DNA from: Candidatus Fredericiella danica
GTDB taxonomy: Bacteria > Chloroflexota > Anaerolineae > Caldilineales > Caldilineaceae
Length of the DNA stretch: 64,000 nucleotides
Assembly: GCA_016713335.1 (NCBI GenBank)
Contig: JADJPH010000045.1
Coordinates: 1-64,000 of the forward strand
Direction: 5' to 3'
Shown here piece after piece: positions 26,582 through 37,066 of the stretch (the stretch's first letter is position 1; each line of letters opens with the position of its first letter). The position numbers and the translations under genes are program-made. The notes under the pieces are model-generated. The model made no database searches. It had not been told where the DNA came from and worked only from the letters and a program-made list of their open reading frames with translations.

Positions 26582-28139
26582 TTAGGATTCTCGATTAAAT
26601 CGCAGATAGCGGCCAGGTGTGACGCCAGGAGACTGTGCGCCGCCAACCACGATTGGTATGCCGTTGACGACCACGTGCTCGACGCCCACGGCAAGCCGGT
26701 GGGGATGGTCAAAGGTCGCCCGATCGTTGATTGCGTCAGCATCAAAGACGACGACATCCGCATACGCGCCACGGCGGAGCACGCCGCGATTGCGCAGTTT
26801 GAAACGGGTTGCAGCAAATCCGCTCATCTTGTAGATGGCATCTTCGAGGCTAAGAATTCGTTTCTTCCGAACATATTGGCTCAAGATGCGTGCCGCCCCT
26901 GAATTGTCTTGGGGTGGATCTGCCCGTCGGCAAAGAAGATGCCGTCGCTGCCCATCATGTAACACTGATGCTCGACGAACGCTGATTCCAGGCCATCTTC
27001 TTCGCGATGAAAGACCAGTAGCACCGCCATTCCTTCTTCGATCAGCAGGTCGCACAGGGCATCGGCGGCGCGCCGTTTGCTGATGGCAATGTAGTCGGCC
27101 AGGGTTTGCCTTGCAGTGCGCTGTTCTGGCGGCTGGCAACCCAGGCAATCGATATGTTGTCCAGCTCGGTGACATCAAGGCGGCGCTGAAAACGGTCGCG
27201 CAGAATCGGATCGGCTAATTTGCCATAGGCGGCGAGAATGCCGTCTTGCCATATCTCAAGCGGCAACAGGCTGTTCAGCATCGTGGACGACGACATATAC
27301 GGATACACATCGAACGAAAAGTTGACTTCATTGATGGCGACCAAATCAATGTAGTCAATGATGGCTTCCGCCTCGGCTGGGGTCATGCCTTTTAGATGCG
27401 AAATATGGACACCGACACCGGCGCGGCGGCCAATTTCGACCGCTTCACGGACGCCCTCCAGCGTGCCCAATGCATAACGAACATGCGTGGCGTAGATGCC
27501 CTGGTGCGCTCGCATACCGCGGCACGCCGCCACCAATTCGCGCGTGCCTGCAAAGCATTGATCGACGTAGTCTAGCCCCGTCGATAAGCCAAGGGTGCCT
27601 TCTGCCATGCAGCGCGCCACGATACGTTCGATGTCAACAAGCTGGTAGTCATTGGGGGCGCGTTCACCAAACCCCAGTGCGAGTGTCCGCACGTTGGCGT
27701 ATGGTGCGAAGGTGGCGACGTTCTGCGCCGTATGTTGGTGCAGCAGCGCCATGTAGTCTTCTATGGTGCGCCAGCCGGTATACTGCTCAAAGCGAAGCCC
27801 GTCGAGCGAACGCAAATAGTGCAACCATCCACGGATCGTGTGGTTGTTTACCGGCGCGTAGGAGATTCCATCGAGCATCAAGAACTCGGTGGTGATGCCC
27901 TGCATGATTTTCGAAGCCAAGAAAGGGGTCGAAAGCAGTGCCGCATCCGAATGCGTGTGAACGTCGATAAAGCCCGGCGCAACGATCGAGTCAGTTGCAT
28001 CCAGGGTCGTTGCAGCTTCCGCCGCGGCCAGGTCACCGATAGCGGTGATGCGATCGCCCTGAATGCCGACATCCGCTTCGAAGCGCGGTGTCTTTTGCCC
28101 GTCGACAATGGTGCCATTGCGGATAATGATGTCAAACAT
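26582..28139 (-). CDS. N-acyl-D-amino-acid deacylase/amidohydrolase (two frameshifts)
   Basis: Zinc-dependent amidohydrolase-superfamily enzyme of about 518 residues. FDIIIRNGTIVDGQKTPRFE starts the small beta-sandwich; the metal motif is PGFIDVHTHSDAAL; further D-aminoacylase parts are GLSTGLDYVDQCFAGTREL, VGVHISHLKGMTPAEAEA and FDVYPYMSSSTMLNSLLP. Frame changes at 27102-27107 (GGGTTT) and about 26895-26915 interrupt the region ADYIAISKRRAADALCDLL and GMAVLLVFHREEDGLE, after which SLEDAIYKMSGFAATRFKL and RRGAYADVVVFDADAI complete the enzyme. Start MFDIIIRNG at 28139 is preferred over 28265. First gene of the operon with ThuA and the Gfo-type dehydrogenase. Confidence 0.85.
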
Positions 28140-28288
28140 GGAAGCACCAGCTGTCTGGTGAAATGTCGTGGTGATGCGCGCCGGCCAATGAGGCGGTAGA
28201 GACCCGTCTGTAATTTCATTGTACACCATCAGGTAGGGGGCGAGTATAATCGGATCACACATCACGTATCACGTAAACCGAGGCACCT

Positions 28289-29521
28289 ATGCATCAAATC
28301 CAACGTGAACAAACGCGGCGTCTACTGAAGTCACGTAACATTGAAATGGCGATTTTCGCCCACCCGCATAGCGTGACCTGGCTCACGGGGTTTGCGGCGC
28401 CGGTGCTGACGGGGCCAAATCTGTTTTGCAGGTGCGGCGCCGCTGGTGATCTATGCGGATGAGTGCTTTACCCTGATCGTGGTCGATGCGTTTGCCGATC
28501 TGGCCGCACCATCAGGGGAAGATGGCGATTGCAGTGTTGCGACCTACCAGGGCTATTCGGTCGACACGCCGATCGATGGCCCAGGCCGGTTGGCAACTCT
28601 ATTGCAGAAGGTGCTTCCCGACCAGGTCAGAGGCCAGGCCGGTCTAGAACTGGCCGATATGCCCGTTGCGGTTGCGGATCTGATCGCCGAAAGGACAAGC
28701 CAAAGAGCGGCTGCAATCGACGGATGGCTGTTGCCGCTGCGCCTGATCAAGACCCAGGATGAGTTGGATCAGATCCGCGAAAATTGCCGCCTGAGTGACA
28801 TCGGTCACGTGGCGGCGCGCGCTGCTGTCGCAGCCGGGACGCGCGAAATCGACATCTGGAACCGCGTCGAGTGCGCCATTCAGGCCGCCGTCGGCGCACG
28901 CGTCCCGATTGGCAATGACTGTGTGGTTGGTTATCGACAGAACAACGTTGGGGGCTGGCCCCTTGATCTACCGGTCAGAACCGGCGACTCTGTGATCGTG
29001 GATATCAGCGTGGTGCATGGAGGGTACTGGAGCGATAGTTGTGCAACATACATAGCCGGCGCCCCAACACCGCGCCAGAGGGCGATGCACAAGACTGCAA
29101 GCGGTGCACTGGCATTGGGTGCGTCGCTGCTACGCCCTGGCGCCGTGGCTCGCGACATTGACCGCACCCTCAGGCGTTTTATCGAGGAAGCAGGATATCC
29201 AGTCTACCCCCATCATTCCGGTCACGGTGTGGGGTCAGCGGTCACGAGGCGCCGCGCATTGTGCCATACAGCGACGAGGTGTTGGCGCCGGGGATGGTGA
29301 TCATGCTGGAGCCGGGCATCTATTTCCCAGGTGAGACGGGTGTCCGCGTTGAAGACGCCTACTTGCTTACTGAAGACGGGGCAGTGCAATGGACTGCGCA
29401 CGACAAGTCGATTGGGTGGGCGCGCCACAGGCGATCACAGGGTGTTAACATCAGCATAACCACCCGTCAATGGTGCGCTAACGAGTGCGGTTTATCATCA
29501 GCACGAACCAGGACGGCATGA
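28289..29521 (+). CDS. M24-family (Xaa-Pro-type) peptidase (two frameshifts)
   Basis: Metallopeptidase of the pita-bread fold, about 400 residues, transcribed divergently from the D-aminoacylase operon. N-terminal domain: RLLKSRNIEMAIFAHPHSVT and WLTGFAAPVLTG; removing one T of 28424-28427 joins it to APLVIYADECFTLIVVDAF. Catalytic domain: DIGHVAARAAVAAGTREID, VIVDISVVHGGYWSDSCATY (metal Asp residues), HHSGHGVG, then after a missing G at 29231-29234 SGHEAPRIVPYSDEVLAPG and MVIMLEPGIYFPGETGVRVE with the metal Glu residues. The last 25 residues look unlike the family, so the true stop may be earlier. Probably cleaves Pro-containing peptides or related amides. Confidence 0.85.
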
Positions 29522-29726
29522 AGCACGCAGCCGTCACTCATGGCGCCGAGGCCCTGCATGTGAAGATTGTAGGGAGAATCTTAGCCTCATGTTCAATAGA
29601 GGAGGATGGGCGGTTTGGCATGCGAAGATTGCCGGGCGGCTCGTTCTCGCCATTGGCTTGCACCCTCCAGGTTGGCCGTTGCGCAGTGCACCCCAAATAC
29701 CCCGCAATTCTCACCCGTCGTAGCGA

Positions 29727-29755
29727 TTGACAATCCGGGCTGTAACGCGGACAAT
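29727..29755 (+). promoter_or_regulatory. Candidate promoter for the second DUF1269 gene
   Basis: TTGACA (29727-29732), 17 bases, GACAAT (29750-29755), about 110 bases before the ATG. The gap 29522-29863 shows no credible gene; besides this promoter I see nothing else in it. Confidence 0.45.
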
Positions 29756-29863
29756 GGTGCAAGATTCCAACGTTCTGTCACACAGGCTGCGCTAGCTTTA
29801 GCGGACGCAGCCAGGGTGTATTCATCTCTGTTCAGTTCACCATAATCCATTAAGGAGCATAGC

Positions 29864-30365
29864 ATGGCGGCGAATCTGGTTGTGATCACGTTTGAGACCG
29901 AAGCTGAAGCCAATGAGGGTCCTGGAGGCGTTGAAGAAGGGGCAGCACGACGGCATCGTCCATATTGATGATGCGGCGGTGGTTACCAAGGATGCCGACG
30001 GCAAGGTGCATGTCAAGAATCAGGTCTCCAAGGGTACCTGGATGAGCACGGGCGTCGGTGGCGTGCTGGGGTTGCTGATTGGCTCGATCTTCTTCCCGAT
30101 TGGCGGTCTGGTTCTGGGTCTGGCCGGCGGCGCTCTGGTGGGGCGCATGATGGACCTGGGCGTTGACGGCAAGTTCGTCAAAGAAGTTGGGCAAGAGATC
30201 AAGCCTGGCGCATCGGCGCTGTTCATCCTGACCAAGCAGGAGAACGTTGGCGGCGAATTGCAGATTCTGCGCAATTATAAGGGCAAGGTCCTGCAGACCA
30301 ACCTGTCCTCGGAGCAGGAGGAGAGCCTGCGCAAAGCACTCAGCGATGATTCGCCCGTGAATTAA
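29864..30365 (+). CDS. DUF1269-family protein (one frameshift)
   Basis: About 166 residues of unknown function. AAGGAG precedes MAANLVVITFETEAEANE; removing one G of 29917-29919 continues as VLEALKKGQHDGIVHIDDAA, AVVTKDADGKVHVKNQ, a hydrophobic glycine-rich hairpin (GVGGVLGLLIGSIFFPIGG), then MMDLGVDGKFVKEVGQEIKP and GASALFILTKQ, the full DUF1269 pattern. It is closer to the family consensus than the 11876-12661 protein. A terminator follows, so it is monocistronic. Confidence 0.8.
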
Positions 30366-30374
30366 GCTAACGCT

Positions 30375-30413
30375 ACATCCTTCCTGGGGGCGCCGGACTT
30401 CCAGGAAGGATGT
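30375..30413. terminator. Terminator after the DUF1269 gene
   Basis: Perfect 13-bp stem ACATCCTTCCTGG/CCAGGAAGGATGT with a 13-base loop, directly before the GTG of the YihY gene. Confidence 0.7.
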
Positions 30414-30420
30414 ATGCAGA

Positions 30421-31332
30421 GTGTTGTCAGTGCGCACAGTTATCTTCCTGTTCTGGGACGCACTCCTTGGCTGGAATGCGCGTAAGGCCCCACTCTATGC
30501 TGCGGCGCTGGCCTATTCAACCTTGTTCTCCCTGGCGCCGCTCTTGATCATCTCGCTCTTCTTTGCGACCCTGTCGCTCAACCAGGCCGCATTTGAGGCG
30601 CGGCTACTCGAGATGATCGAGAATCAAATGGGCGATCAAGCTGCATCCTTGGCCCAACAGATTCTGGAAACGTCAATTCGAATCGAGCCAAACAATCTGG
30701 CGCTCGTGATTAGCGCAGGGCTCTTGCTCTTCGGTGCATCCAGCGTCTTCATGCAACTGCGCAATGCCTTGAACGCCATGTGGGATGTCGCGCGGCAGCA
30801 TATCAGTGTCCAGGCATCGCTACTGGGCATGGTGGAATCGTACTTGATTTCGATAACCGTGGCATTGTTCGTTGGCATGGCGCCGATCCTGCTCTTGTTT
30901 GCCAGCACGATTGTGGCGTCGGTCCCTGCGACCAATCGACTTTTTCATCTACTAGATCAGGGGTGGCTAGAACAGATGGTGCAGTTCTTTTCGTCACCCG
31001 TGGTGTACTTTATCATGTTTGTGCTACTGTTCAAGTTGCTGCCCCAGGCCCGTGCGCCCTGGCGCGCCGTGTTGCCCGGCGCGCTGTTGACGGCGCTACT
31101 CTATTGGATCGGCAGTTCAATTCTGGCCTGGTACGTTCAGAATGCCGCGATCAGTTCTTTTTATGGTGCGGCAGGTTCGGCGATTGTGTTGATGCTGTGG
31201 GCCTATTACTCGGCCTGGATCTTGCTCTATGGCGCCCGGTTCGTCAAGGCGGTTGCAGATCAATGGCATTTGGCGATCGTGCCACACGATGGGATGAGCT
31301 TTGTGGAAATTGTCTTTCGAATGCGAGAATAG
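30421..31332 (+). CDS. YihY/UPF0761-family membrane protein
   Basis: Polytopic membrane protein of 303 residues with six helices, the family formerly called 'ribonuclease BN'. Conserved features: KAPLYAAALAYSTLFSLAPL, LRNALNAMWDVAR, KLLPQARAPWRAVLPGAL and YGAAGSAIVLMLWAYYSAWI. GTG 30421 lies 8 bases after a terminator hairpin; there is no clear Shine-Dalgarno, and the next GTG (30430) is equally possible. Function is not established for the family. Confidence 0.88.
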   Translation: MLSVRTVIFLFWDALLGWNARKAPLYAAALAYSTLFSLAPLLIISLFFATLSLNQAAFEARLLEMIENQMGDQAASLAQQILETSIRIEPNNLALVISAGLLLFGASSVFMQLRNALNAMWDVARQHISVQASLLGMVESYLISITVALFVGMAPILLLFASTIVASVPATNRLFHLLDQGWLEQMVQFFSSPVVYFIMFVLLFKLLPQARAPWRAVLPGALLTALLYWIGSSILAWYVQNAAISSFYGAAGSAIVLMLWAYYSAWILLYGARFVKAVADQWHLAIVPHDGMSFVEIVFRMRE

Positions 31333-31374
31333 ACCAATCAATTTTTTAGGTATGCGAACAGCGAGGAGCTTTTC

Positions 31375-31611
31375 ATGAAGGTAGAAACGATGGCCAGGAT
31401 CCTGCTCTCGGTTTTTGTCGTGGCGCTGGTCTCCTGGGGGATGTTTTTAGCAGATGAAGGTCTGCGCAAGATGGGCATCCTCTGGCTGCTTGGCGGCGTC
31501 GTCCTGATGGTCCTGATTTGGGTGCCGTGGACAAAACTGCGCGGTGGCAAGAGCCAACCGCCTGCGCAGACGTCGCAGTCGAAATCCGGTCAGAAGTCAC
31601 ACAAGAAGTGA
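31375..31611 (+). CDS. Small two-helix membrane protein
   Basis: 78 residues. GAGGAG lies 6 bases before the ATG. Two hydrophobic helices (ILLSVFVVALVSWGMFL and MGILWLLGGVVLMVLIWVPW) are followed by a basic, Gln/Ser-rich tail (SQPPAQTSQSKSGQKSHKK). No family recognised; the good ribosome-binding site, clean start and following terminator support a real gene, co-oriented with YihY 42 bases upstream. Confidence 0.7.
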   Translation: MKVETMARILLSVFVVALVSWGMFLADEGLRKMGILWLLGGVVLMVLIWVPWTKLRGGKSQPPAQTSQSKSGQKSHKK

Positions 31612-31682
31612 TCGCAGTGCAGGAGGCTTGAACCTGTCATCGTCCGTGTGCTAAGCAGAGAATGCCTCCGCAATGAGTATAA

Positions 31683-31716
31683 AATAGCGCCGAGTTCAGA
31701 CGAACTCGGCGCTATT
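31683..31716. terminator. Bidirectional terminator
   Basis: Perfect 14-bp stem AATAGCGCCGAGTT/AACTCGGCGCTATT with a 6-base loop, followed by CTTTG, between convergent genes. Confidence 0.85.
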
Positions 31717-31730
31717 CTTTGTGATGCGGA

Positions 31731-32090
31731 TCAGTTGACCGGTGGTGGCTGCGATGGCGCAGCCGACGGAGGCGCCGGTGGTGGCGTGGCGGCTGCTGTG
31801 GCGGAACCCTGCCCGCGCTGCATTGGGATGTCACCCATCAGTACACTGGCCGTGCGCCGCCACCCGGCCAGGCGGCTGTTCGTCCGCATCACGGGCGAGA
31901 CGACATGCTCGCTCATGAAGTTGGTGGTGCCGCGCACGGTGCTCAGCGTGTCCTGCACATCGCGCATCATCGGCAACACCTCTGTTTGCAACATGCGCGC
32001 CAGCTTGTAGATCTGCCAGATGAGGATACCCATGAAGGCCAATATGACGATGCTTTCCAGGGCAAGAAAGATGATGGCGATATCGCGCAT
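31731..32090 (-). CDS. DUF948-like single-span membrane protein
   Basis: 119 residues. One N-terminal transmembrane helix (IAIIFLALESIVILAFMGIL), then an amphipathic segment LPMMRDVQDTLSTVRGTTNF, resembling DUF948 general-stress-like proteins, and a Pro/Ala-rich tail (PPPAPPSAAPSQPPPV). It is upstream of nothing on its strand except the terminator, and 64 bases beyond the mnmA stop, so it may be the last gene of an mnmA transcript. Function unknown. Confidence 0.65.
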   Translation of the reverse strand: MRDIAIIFLALESIVILAFMGILIWQIYKLARMLQTEVLPMMRDVQDTLSTVRGTTNFMSEHVVSPVMRTNSRLAGWRRTASVLMGDIPMQRGQGSATAAATPPPAPPSAAPSQPPPVN

Positions 32091-32154
32091 GACGGCTGCA
32101 AGCTATCATGAGAATTCCCCCAGTGCCTGCGAAAATACAATGTGATGGATGTTA

Positions 32155-33264
32155 TCACTCGATGGTGCCACCGCCAAGACAAAGATCCCCATCATAGAAA
32201 ACCGCGCCCTGGCCCGGTGTCACCCCGCGCAGTGGCTCGCTAAAATACACTTCGGCGCGATTGTCATCCAGCGGATAAAGCCGGCCATCAACGTCCTTCG
32301 CCTTATAGCGGATCTTGCATTGCACCATTGCCCCCGCCGGTGGCGCCTCATCCAGCGTCCAGTTGAGCTTTGAAACTACGAACCGCGTGCGTTCCAGCTC
32401 GGCCACTTCACCTACAATCAAGGCGTTGTTCGCTCGATCCAGTTCCACCACGAAGAGCGGTTCATGTGAGCCGCTGATCCCGAGCCCCTTGCGTTGACCA
32501 ATCGTGTAGCCGGGCAAACCGTTGTGTTCGCCGTAGTGGCGCCCCATGCGATCCAGGATTGGGCCCGGCCGCATCGACTCTGTCGCCCAATCGCGGAGAA
32601 AACGACGGTAGTCGTCGTCAAAAATAAAGCACAGGTCCATCGAGTCATGCTTGCTTGCCGTCGGCAGCCCACGTGCGGCCGCCAACTGACGGACTGCGGA
32701 CTTCGGATAATCTCCGATTGGGAAGAGCACATCGTTCAACTCGGCCTGCCCCAGGACACTGAGCACATAGCTCTGGTCTTTGCCGTCGTCAACGCCTTTG
32801 AGAAGTTGTACGCGGTCGCTCGCGTCACGTTGGAGTCGCGCATAATGCCCCGTCGCCAGAAAATCGGCGCCAAGGCGTCGAGCGTAGTTGAGCAGGTAGT
32901 CGAAACGAATGTGGCGGTTACATTCCACACAGGGATTCGGCGTCACTCCACGGCTATATCCGTCAATGAAGAAATCGACAACCTTTGTCTTGAACGGCTG
33001 TTCGACATTGATGACATAGAACGGGATGCCCAGCGCATCTGCCACATTGCGCGCATCATGAACACTTTCGAGGCTGCAGCACTTGTTCATCCCGGCGGCG
33101 CCGGCCCCCTCTTCCGCCCACAATCGCATCATGACACCAATGCAGTGATAACCTTGCTCGACTAAGAGCGCCGCCGCCACGGAAGAGTCAACGCCGCCGC
33201 TCATGGCCACTACGACGGTTGTTTCAGCAACAGGCTTGTCGTGCTTCTTCTGCATGCGCTGCAT
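32155..33264 (-). CDS. mnmA: tRNA-specific 2-thiouridylase MnmA
   Basis: Thiolates U34 of Lys, Glu and Gln tRNAs in the cytoplasm, using ATP and a persulfide donor. 369 residues, intact. PP-loop VVVAMSGGVDSSVAAALL; nucleophilic Cys in TPNPCVECNRHIRFD; tRNA-binding HDSMDLCFI with the second Cys; the ending QGAVFYDGDLCLGGG is the family signature. The N-terminus has 14 residues before the first strand, which is ordinary. No frame errors, in contrast to its neighbours. Confidence 0.97.
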   Translation of the reverse strand: MQRMQKKHDKPVAETTVVVAMSGGVDSSVAAALLVEQGYHCIGVMMRLWAEEGAGAAGMNKCCSLESVHDARNVADALGIPFYVINVEQPFKTKVVDFFIDGYSRGVTPNPCVECNRHIRFDYLLNYARRLGADFLATGHYARLQRDASDRVQLLKGVDDGKDQSYVLSVLGQAELNDVLFPIGDYPKSAVRQLAAARGLPTASKHDSMDLCFIFDDDYRRFLRDWATESMRPGPILDRMGRHYGEHNGLPGYTIGQRKGLGISGSHEPLFVVELDRANNALIVGEVAELERTRFVVSKLNWTLDEAPPAGAMVQCKIRYKAKDVDGRLYPLDDNRAEVYFSEPLRGVTPGQGAVFYDGDLCLGGGTIE

Positions 33265-33303
33265 TGTACACGAACCTATCCATTCCAGACGAGTGGTGGC
33301 ATG

Positions 33304-35296
33304 TCACTGGATCTGCACCACTCGCTCCAGTGGCACCACGCGCCCGTCATCGGCGTGGACCTCAGCCACCAGCCGATGGGGTCCCGGCGTGAAGTTTGCG
33401 CCATCGGGCCAAATGTAGCCGTTGGCCGCAAAGTCCCACAAATTGCAGTCCGGCTCACCACCCTGGAAGACGCAATAACCTGCCGTGCCTTCGCGATGTT
33501 CGCGGACCAATTGGCCGTCCGGCCCGTACACCCACATCAGGACGAAATCAATCCCAGCGCCGTCGCTTGAACCGGCGCTGGGATCGTATGCGGCTACTCG
33601 GAACGCAAGTACACCCGAAACAAAATCGCCGTTATCACCAGGGCCTGTCTCCACGATCGCTGCTTCCAGCGGTTGAGGCGCCGTTCCTACTCCAGTATCA
33701 GGGTTTTGATTGCCGCCGCCCTGGTCATTCAAGTCGGGCAGGTCAGGGAACTGATGAAGATCGGCGCATTCCACGTGCCCGAGGCGAAGTCGTCCCCTTC
33801 CAGGAAGACCTCGGCGGTGACGTTATAGTTGCCGCGATGAATTGGGGTATTGGTGTCCGGCCAGGTTGCTCCAGCGCGTAGCCGGAGATAGTTGCAGATC
33901 GGCTCACCGCCAGCGAAGGAACAGTAGCCGCGGGTACCCTCTTCGTGGACATAGACTGGATCGCCACTGAAGCTGTTAGGATCAAAGAAACTGAACACCA
34001 CGCGCTGGACGCGGCGGTTGTCCGGGGTGCTGTAGATCTCGAGGCGCAGGAACATTGAGTCTCGGAAAGTGGCGACGTTGCCGTCACTGCGCACAATTGT
34101 CGGATCGGAGACCAGGTCACCGGCCAGATCCCCACTTGGGCCGCCGCCGGGCAACAAGACGAATGCGGGTGGGGTGGGGGTCGGCGATGCCGCGGCACGA
34201 GTTGGCGTTGGTGGTAGGGTTGGGCGTGGGGTGGGGTGGCGGTTGGCGCAGGCGTCGGCGTCGGCGGAATGACGCCGACCGGCAGCGCCGGTATGGTGCT
34301 CGTGCACGTGACAAATTGGGGAGCGGCGCTGACCCAGCCGCTTTCGCCGGTGTCGACGACCACCACCTGGATCCATTGGCCGCCGGGGTCGCGTGCCACC
34401 GGTCTGAGTTTGCTGCCGAGTGGCAGTGAACCGATAGGTGGCGCGTAGACAGTGCCGGGACCGGAGCGCAGGTTGAGGCCTTGAACGTTGGCGGTGCAGG
34501 AGGAGGTGGAGGTGGACGGGGTGGACGGGGTGGACGGGGTGGACGGGGTGGACGGGGCGCCGGCGAGCAGCAGGGTCAGTGTAAAGGCGCCGCGAGCGGT
34601 CGGACGATCCCCTGCGGCGACAATGCCGTAGGGGCCGTTGGCCGGTAGCTCAAATGCACCGGCAATTACCAACTCTGGCGTCACGGCCTCACCGCTGTCG
34701 ACCAGGCTTTCCTCGCTATCCAGGGCGATGATGTCGAGAAACGGGGTGAATGCTGCGCTCGCCATCGTGGCGGTGATGACGTCGCCCGCGCAGCCGTAGA
34801 AGCCCCAAAGTTCACCAAGCCGGCTGCGCACTGCGCCGGTGCCCACCATGCCGTAGGCGAGCGCCCCGTCGGCGCCGGCCAGGAGTTCGTCACCGGGAAC
34901 GCTGAGGGTGAGCGTATAGTCCCCGGCGTCATTGCGGCGTTCGCCCGCAGCCGTGATTGTGTACGTCCCTGTCGCCGGCAGTTCCAACGCTGTGATGGAA
35001 GAATCCCCGCCATCGACCTCGCCCTCCGCGAGTAAGTCCTCCTCCTCGGGCCCTTGCAAAGCCAGGTAAGGTGTAAAAGCGTCACTTGCCAGCGTGAGCG
35101 TGATCGGATCGCCCGCACAGCCGTGAAATTGCCAGAGGTCCTCCGCGCGCGCTGCAATCTGTCCGGTGGGAGCCACACCGGGTGGCAGCGGCGCAATATC
35201 TTGTGCGGAGGCCATGGTCGTAAGCGCCCAGATGGCGCCAAGCGCGGCCGAAACCGCCAGTGCGGCAGCGATAGCGGAGCGGATTCTACGGTTCAT
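33304..35296 (-). CDS. Secreted SH3-domain protein with Pro-Ser-Thr linker (two frameshifts)
   Basis: About 664 residues if joined. A signal peptide (RSAIAAALAVSAALGAIWAL) is followed by two repeats of about 110 residues (LWQFHGCAGDPITLTLASDA and LWGFYGCAGDVITATMASAA, pre-peptidase-like beta domains), a PST repeat linker, an SH3b domain (VQGLNLRSGPGTVYAPPIGS, WVSAAP), a TP-rich linker, and two homologous C-terminal domains, GTRGYCSFAGGEPICNYLR and GTAGYCVFQGGEPDCNLWD. Frames change near 34230 (in a CCCCACC-rich stretch) and near 33748. Its ATG overlaps the stop of the TPR gene (ATGA), so the two are translationally coupled. Probably binds cell wall or surface glycans; not demonstrable. Confidence 0.72.
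34514..34557 (-). repeat. 9-bp tandem repeat encoding Pro-Ser-Thr
   Basis: GGACGGGGT repeated four times plus a partial fifth copy on the plus strand, encoding successive PST triplets in the linker between the N-terminal domains and the SH3 domain. The copy number is expected to vary between strains or assemblies. Confidence 0.8.
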
Positions 35297-36887
35297 GGTG
35301 TGTCTCCTAAAGATGCAAGCGTGTTACGCGCCTCTGCCTGGTAGGGGATACAGCTACATTTCAATACACGTTTTTGAAAGATGGGGTTGCCACGCGTCCG
35401 TTGCTGTTGGTCGAGGCACGCCTGGTACCCGTCGATGGTTTGTTGCAGGAACGCCGCGGCCTCTTTGCGATCGCCGTTGGCGGTGGCTGGGTCAGGCGAC
35501 ATGGTGGCATCGACGATGCGCAGATGCGCCCAGTAGCGATGGGTGGCAGCCAGACCGGCGACGGTCGAGGCATAGAGGGCGGGATAGTTTTCCTGCGAAA
35601 AGTAGGTCAAAGCGTCTTCGAATTCTGCTTTGGCGCGGTCGAGGGATGGCTCGGCAGCACCGAAATTGCCTGCAAAGATATCGTCCTGGGCCTCGAGACG
35701 ATAGGCCAGCCCCAAGATCAGCCGGAGGTAATGTTCGACCGGCGGCCAATGCGCCTGCGGTGCGGCGTGCAACCCATCTTCGAGCACGGCAATGGCGCGT
35801 GCGTTGTCCGCCGCTTCTTCCACGGTCTCTGCCGCATTGTCGATGTTCGCGGTCGAGATGCAGGCTTGTTCCTCCGGGGTTAACGTGCGGCCACGGATGT
35901 AGAAGAGCTGCGCTCGATCCATCAAGGCGGTGCCCAGCACACCATAGGCATTTGCATAATTGGGATTGATGGAGATGGCCCGTTCTGCGGCCCTGATCGC
36001 AATATCGTACTGGCGCGCCCACATGGCCGCCCTGGCAAGAAAGAGATAGAGCACCTCCTTGCCTTCATCATCTTTCCAATCCGTGAGTTTTTGTTCCGCT
36101 TCTTGCAGGATCTTTAACGCCGTGTCCGGATCATTCGCAAGGTCGTAAGAAAGCCCCTGCGTCAGCCAGAAGAGCGCCGCCGCACGTTGGGCCAGCGGTC
36201 CGCTCAACTGGCGTTTTGCCGTGCTCTCGTTGGAGGCAGCCGATACCTCGCTTCGGATCGGCGTGCCGATTTCGTGTGCGCCGGTTGTGGCGTCGGGGTC
36301 GCCGGCGCGCACCGGCGCCGCATAGTAGAACTCCAAGGTTAAGCTCTCGGCATCATCTTCAGGGGTCAGATAGCCGTAGATCACCATATCGGCGCCGATG
36401 CGATCCGCCAGTTGCGCCGCATTTTTCGAACGTGCTGCCGGCGTTTCGCCTTTGATCACGCCAAAGCGGACGTTCTTTCCCTGGTCGCGCCGACACTGTC
36501 ATGCCATACCTGCACGTTCCCCGCAAACGCACCAGAGGCCTTGATTGCCTTGTATTCGTCGTTGATCTGGCTGAAGACTGAAGCACTAAGCGTGTCGCCA
36601 AAATCGGATTCCTGCATCTGGCCGTTGCCGTCCAGTGCGCCAAAGCCGGCGACGGCAATGTTGAAGTCACCGGTCATCGGCCAGGGGTTCCAGAGCGGTT
36701 CGGCATAGGGATAAAAGAGGTAGGCCACGACGGCGAGGGTGGCCGCCATGATGACTAGAATGTAGGGGGTGATGTTGTGACCGGCGACGTTTAACTGAAA
36801 GATATTCTTGCCGACCGCAACGTTTTCGGAGCCTGCGCCGACCTGGGCGATGACGACATCCCGTCTGGTCATGTTGCGCGAGTCCAT
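35293..36887 (-). CDS. Single-span membrane TPR protein (one frameshift)
   Basis: About 530 residues. The cytoplasmic N-terminal part (MDSRNMTRRDVVIAQVGAG) is followed by one helix ITPYILVIMAATLAVVAYLF, a domain beginning DFNIAVAGFGALDGNGQM, then a TolB/CsgG-like region RIGADMVIYGYLTPEDD, and TPR units (AQRAAALFWLTQGLSYDLAN, AERAISINPNYANAYGVLGT, LRLILGLAYRLEAQDDI). The frame shifts near 36478-36486 (ACCAGGG on the coding strand lacks a C), joining DSVGA to KNVRFGVIKGETPAARSKNA. Start at 36887 or 36872. Coupled to the SH3 gene downstream; the pair probably acts together at the membrane. Confidence 0.72.
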
Positions 36888-37000
36888 TGTTGCTGCAGCC
36901 AACTGGTGTTCTTGTTCGATCGTTGATCGTTGTCCGTCACGATACGCCCTCAAGCGCTTGAATGGCGATTCGCCGCACCCCGAATCAGGTTGGGAGAAGA

Positions 37001-37028
37001 ATTGTCGATAAAAAGAAGGGATTGTCAA
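37001..37028 (-). promoter_or_regulatory. Candidate promoter of the TPR-SH3 operon
   Basis: On the minus strand TTGACA (37028-37023), 16 bases, GACAAT (37006-37001), about 115 bases before the TPR start. The -10 sequence is the same as that of the candidate at 29750-29755. Confidence 0.45.
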
Positions 37029-37035
37029 CCGGATA

Positions 37036-37055
37036 TTTTTTTTTGGGGGGGGGGG
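37036..37055. other. Homopolymer T9-G11
   Basis: Nine T directly followed by eleven G, between the glycosyltransferase stop and the TPR promoter. Nothing coding is seen here. Confidence 0.7.
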
Positions 37056-37066
37056 CAATGGATCTT

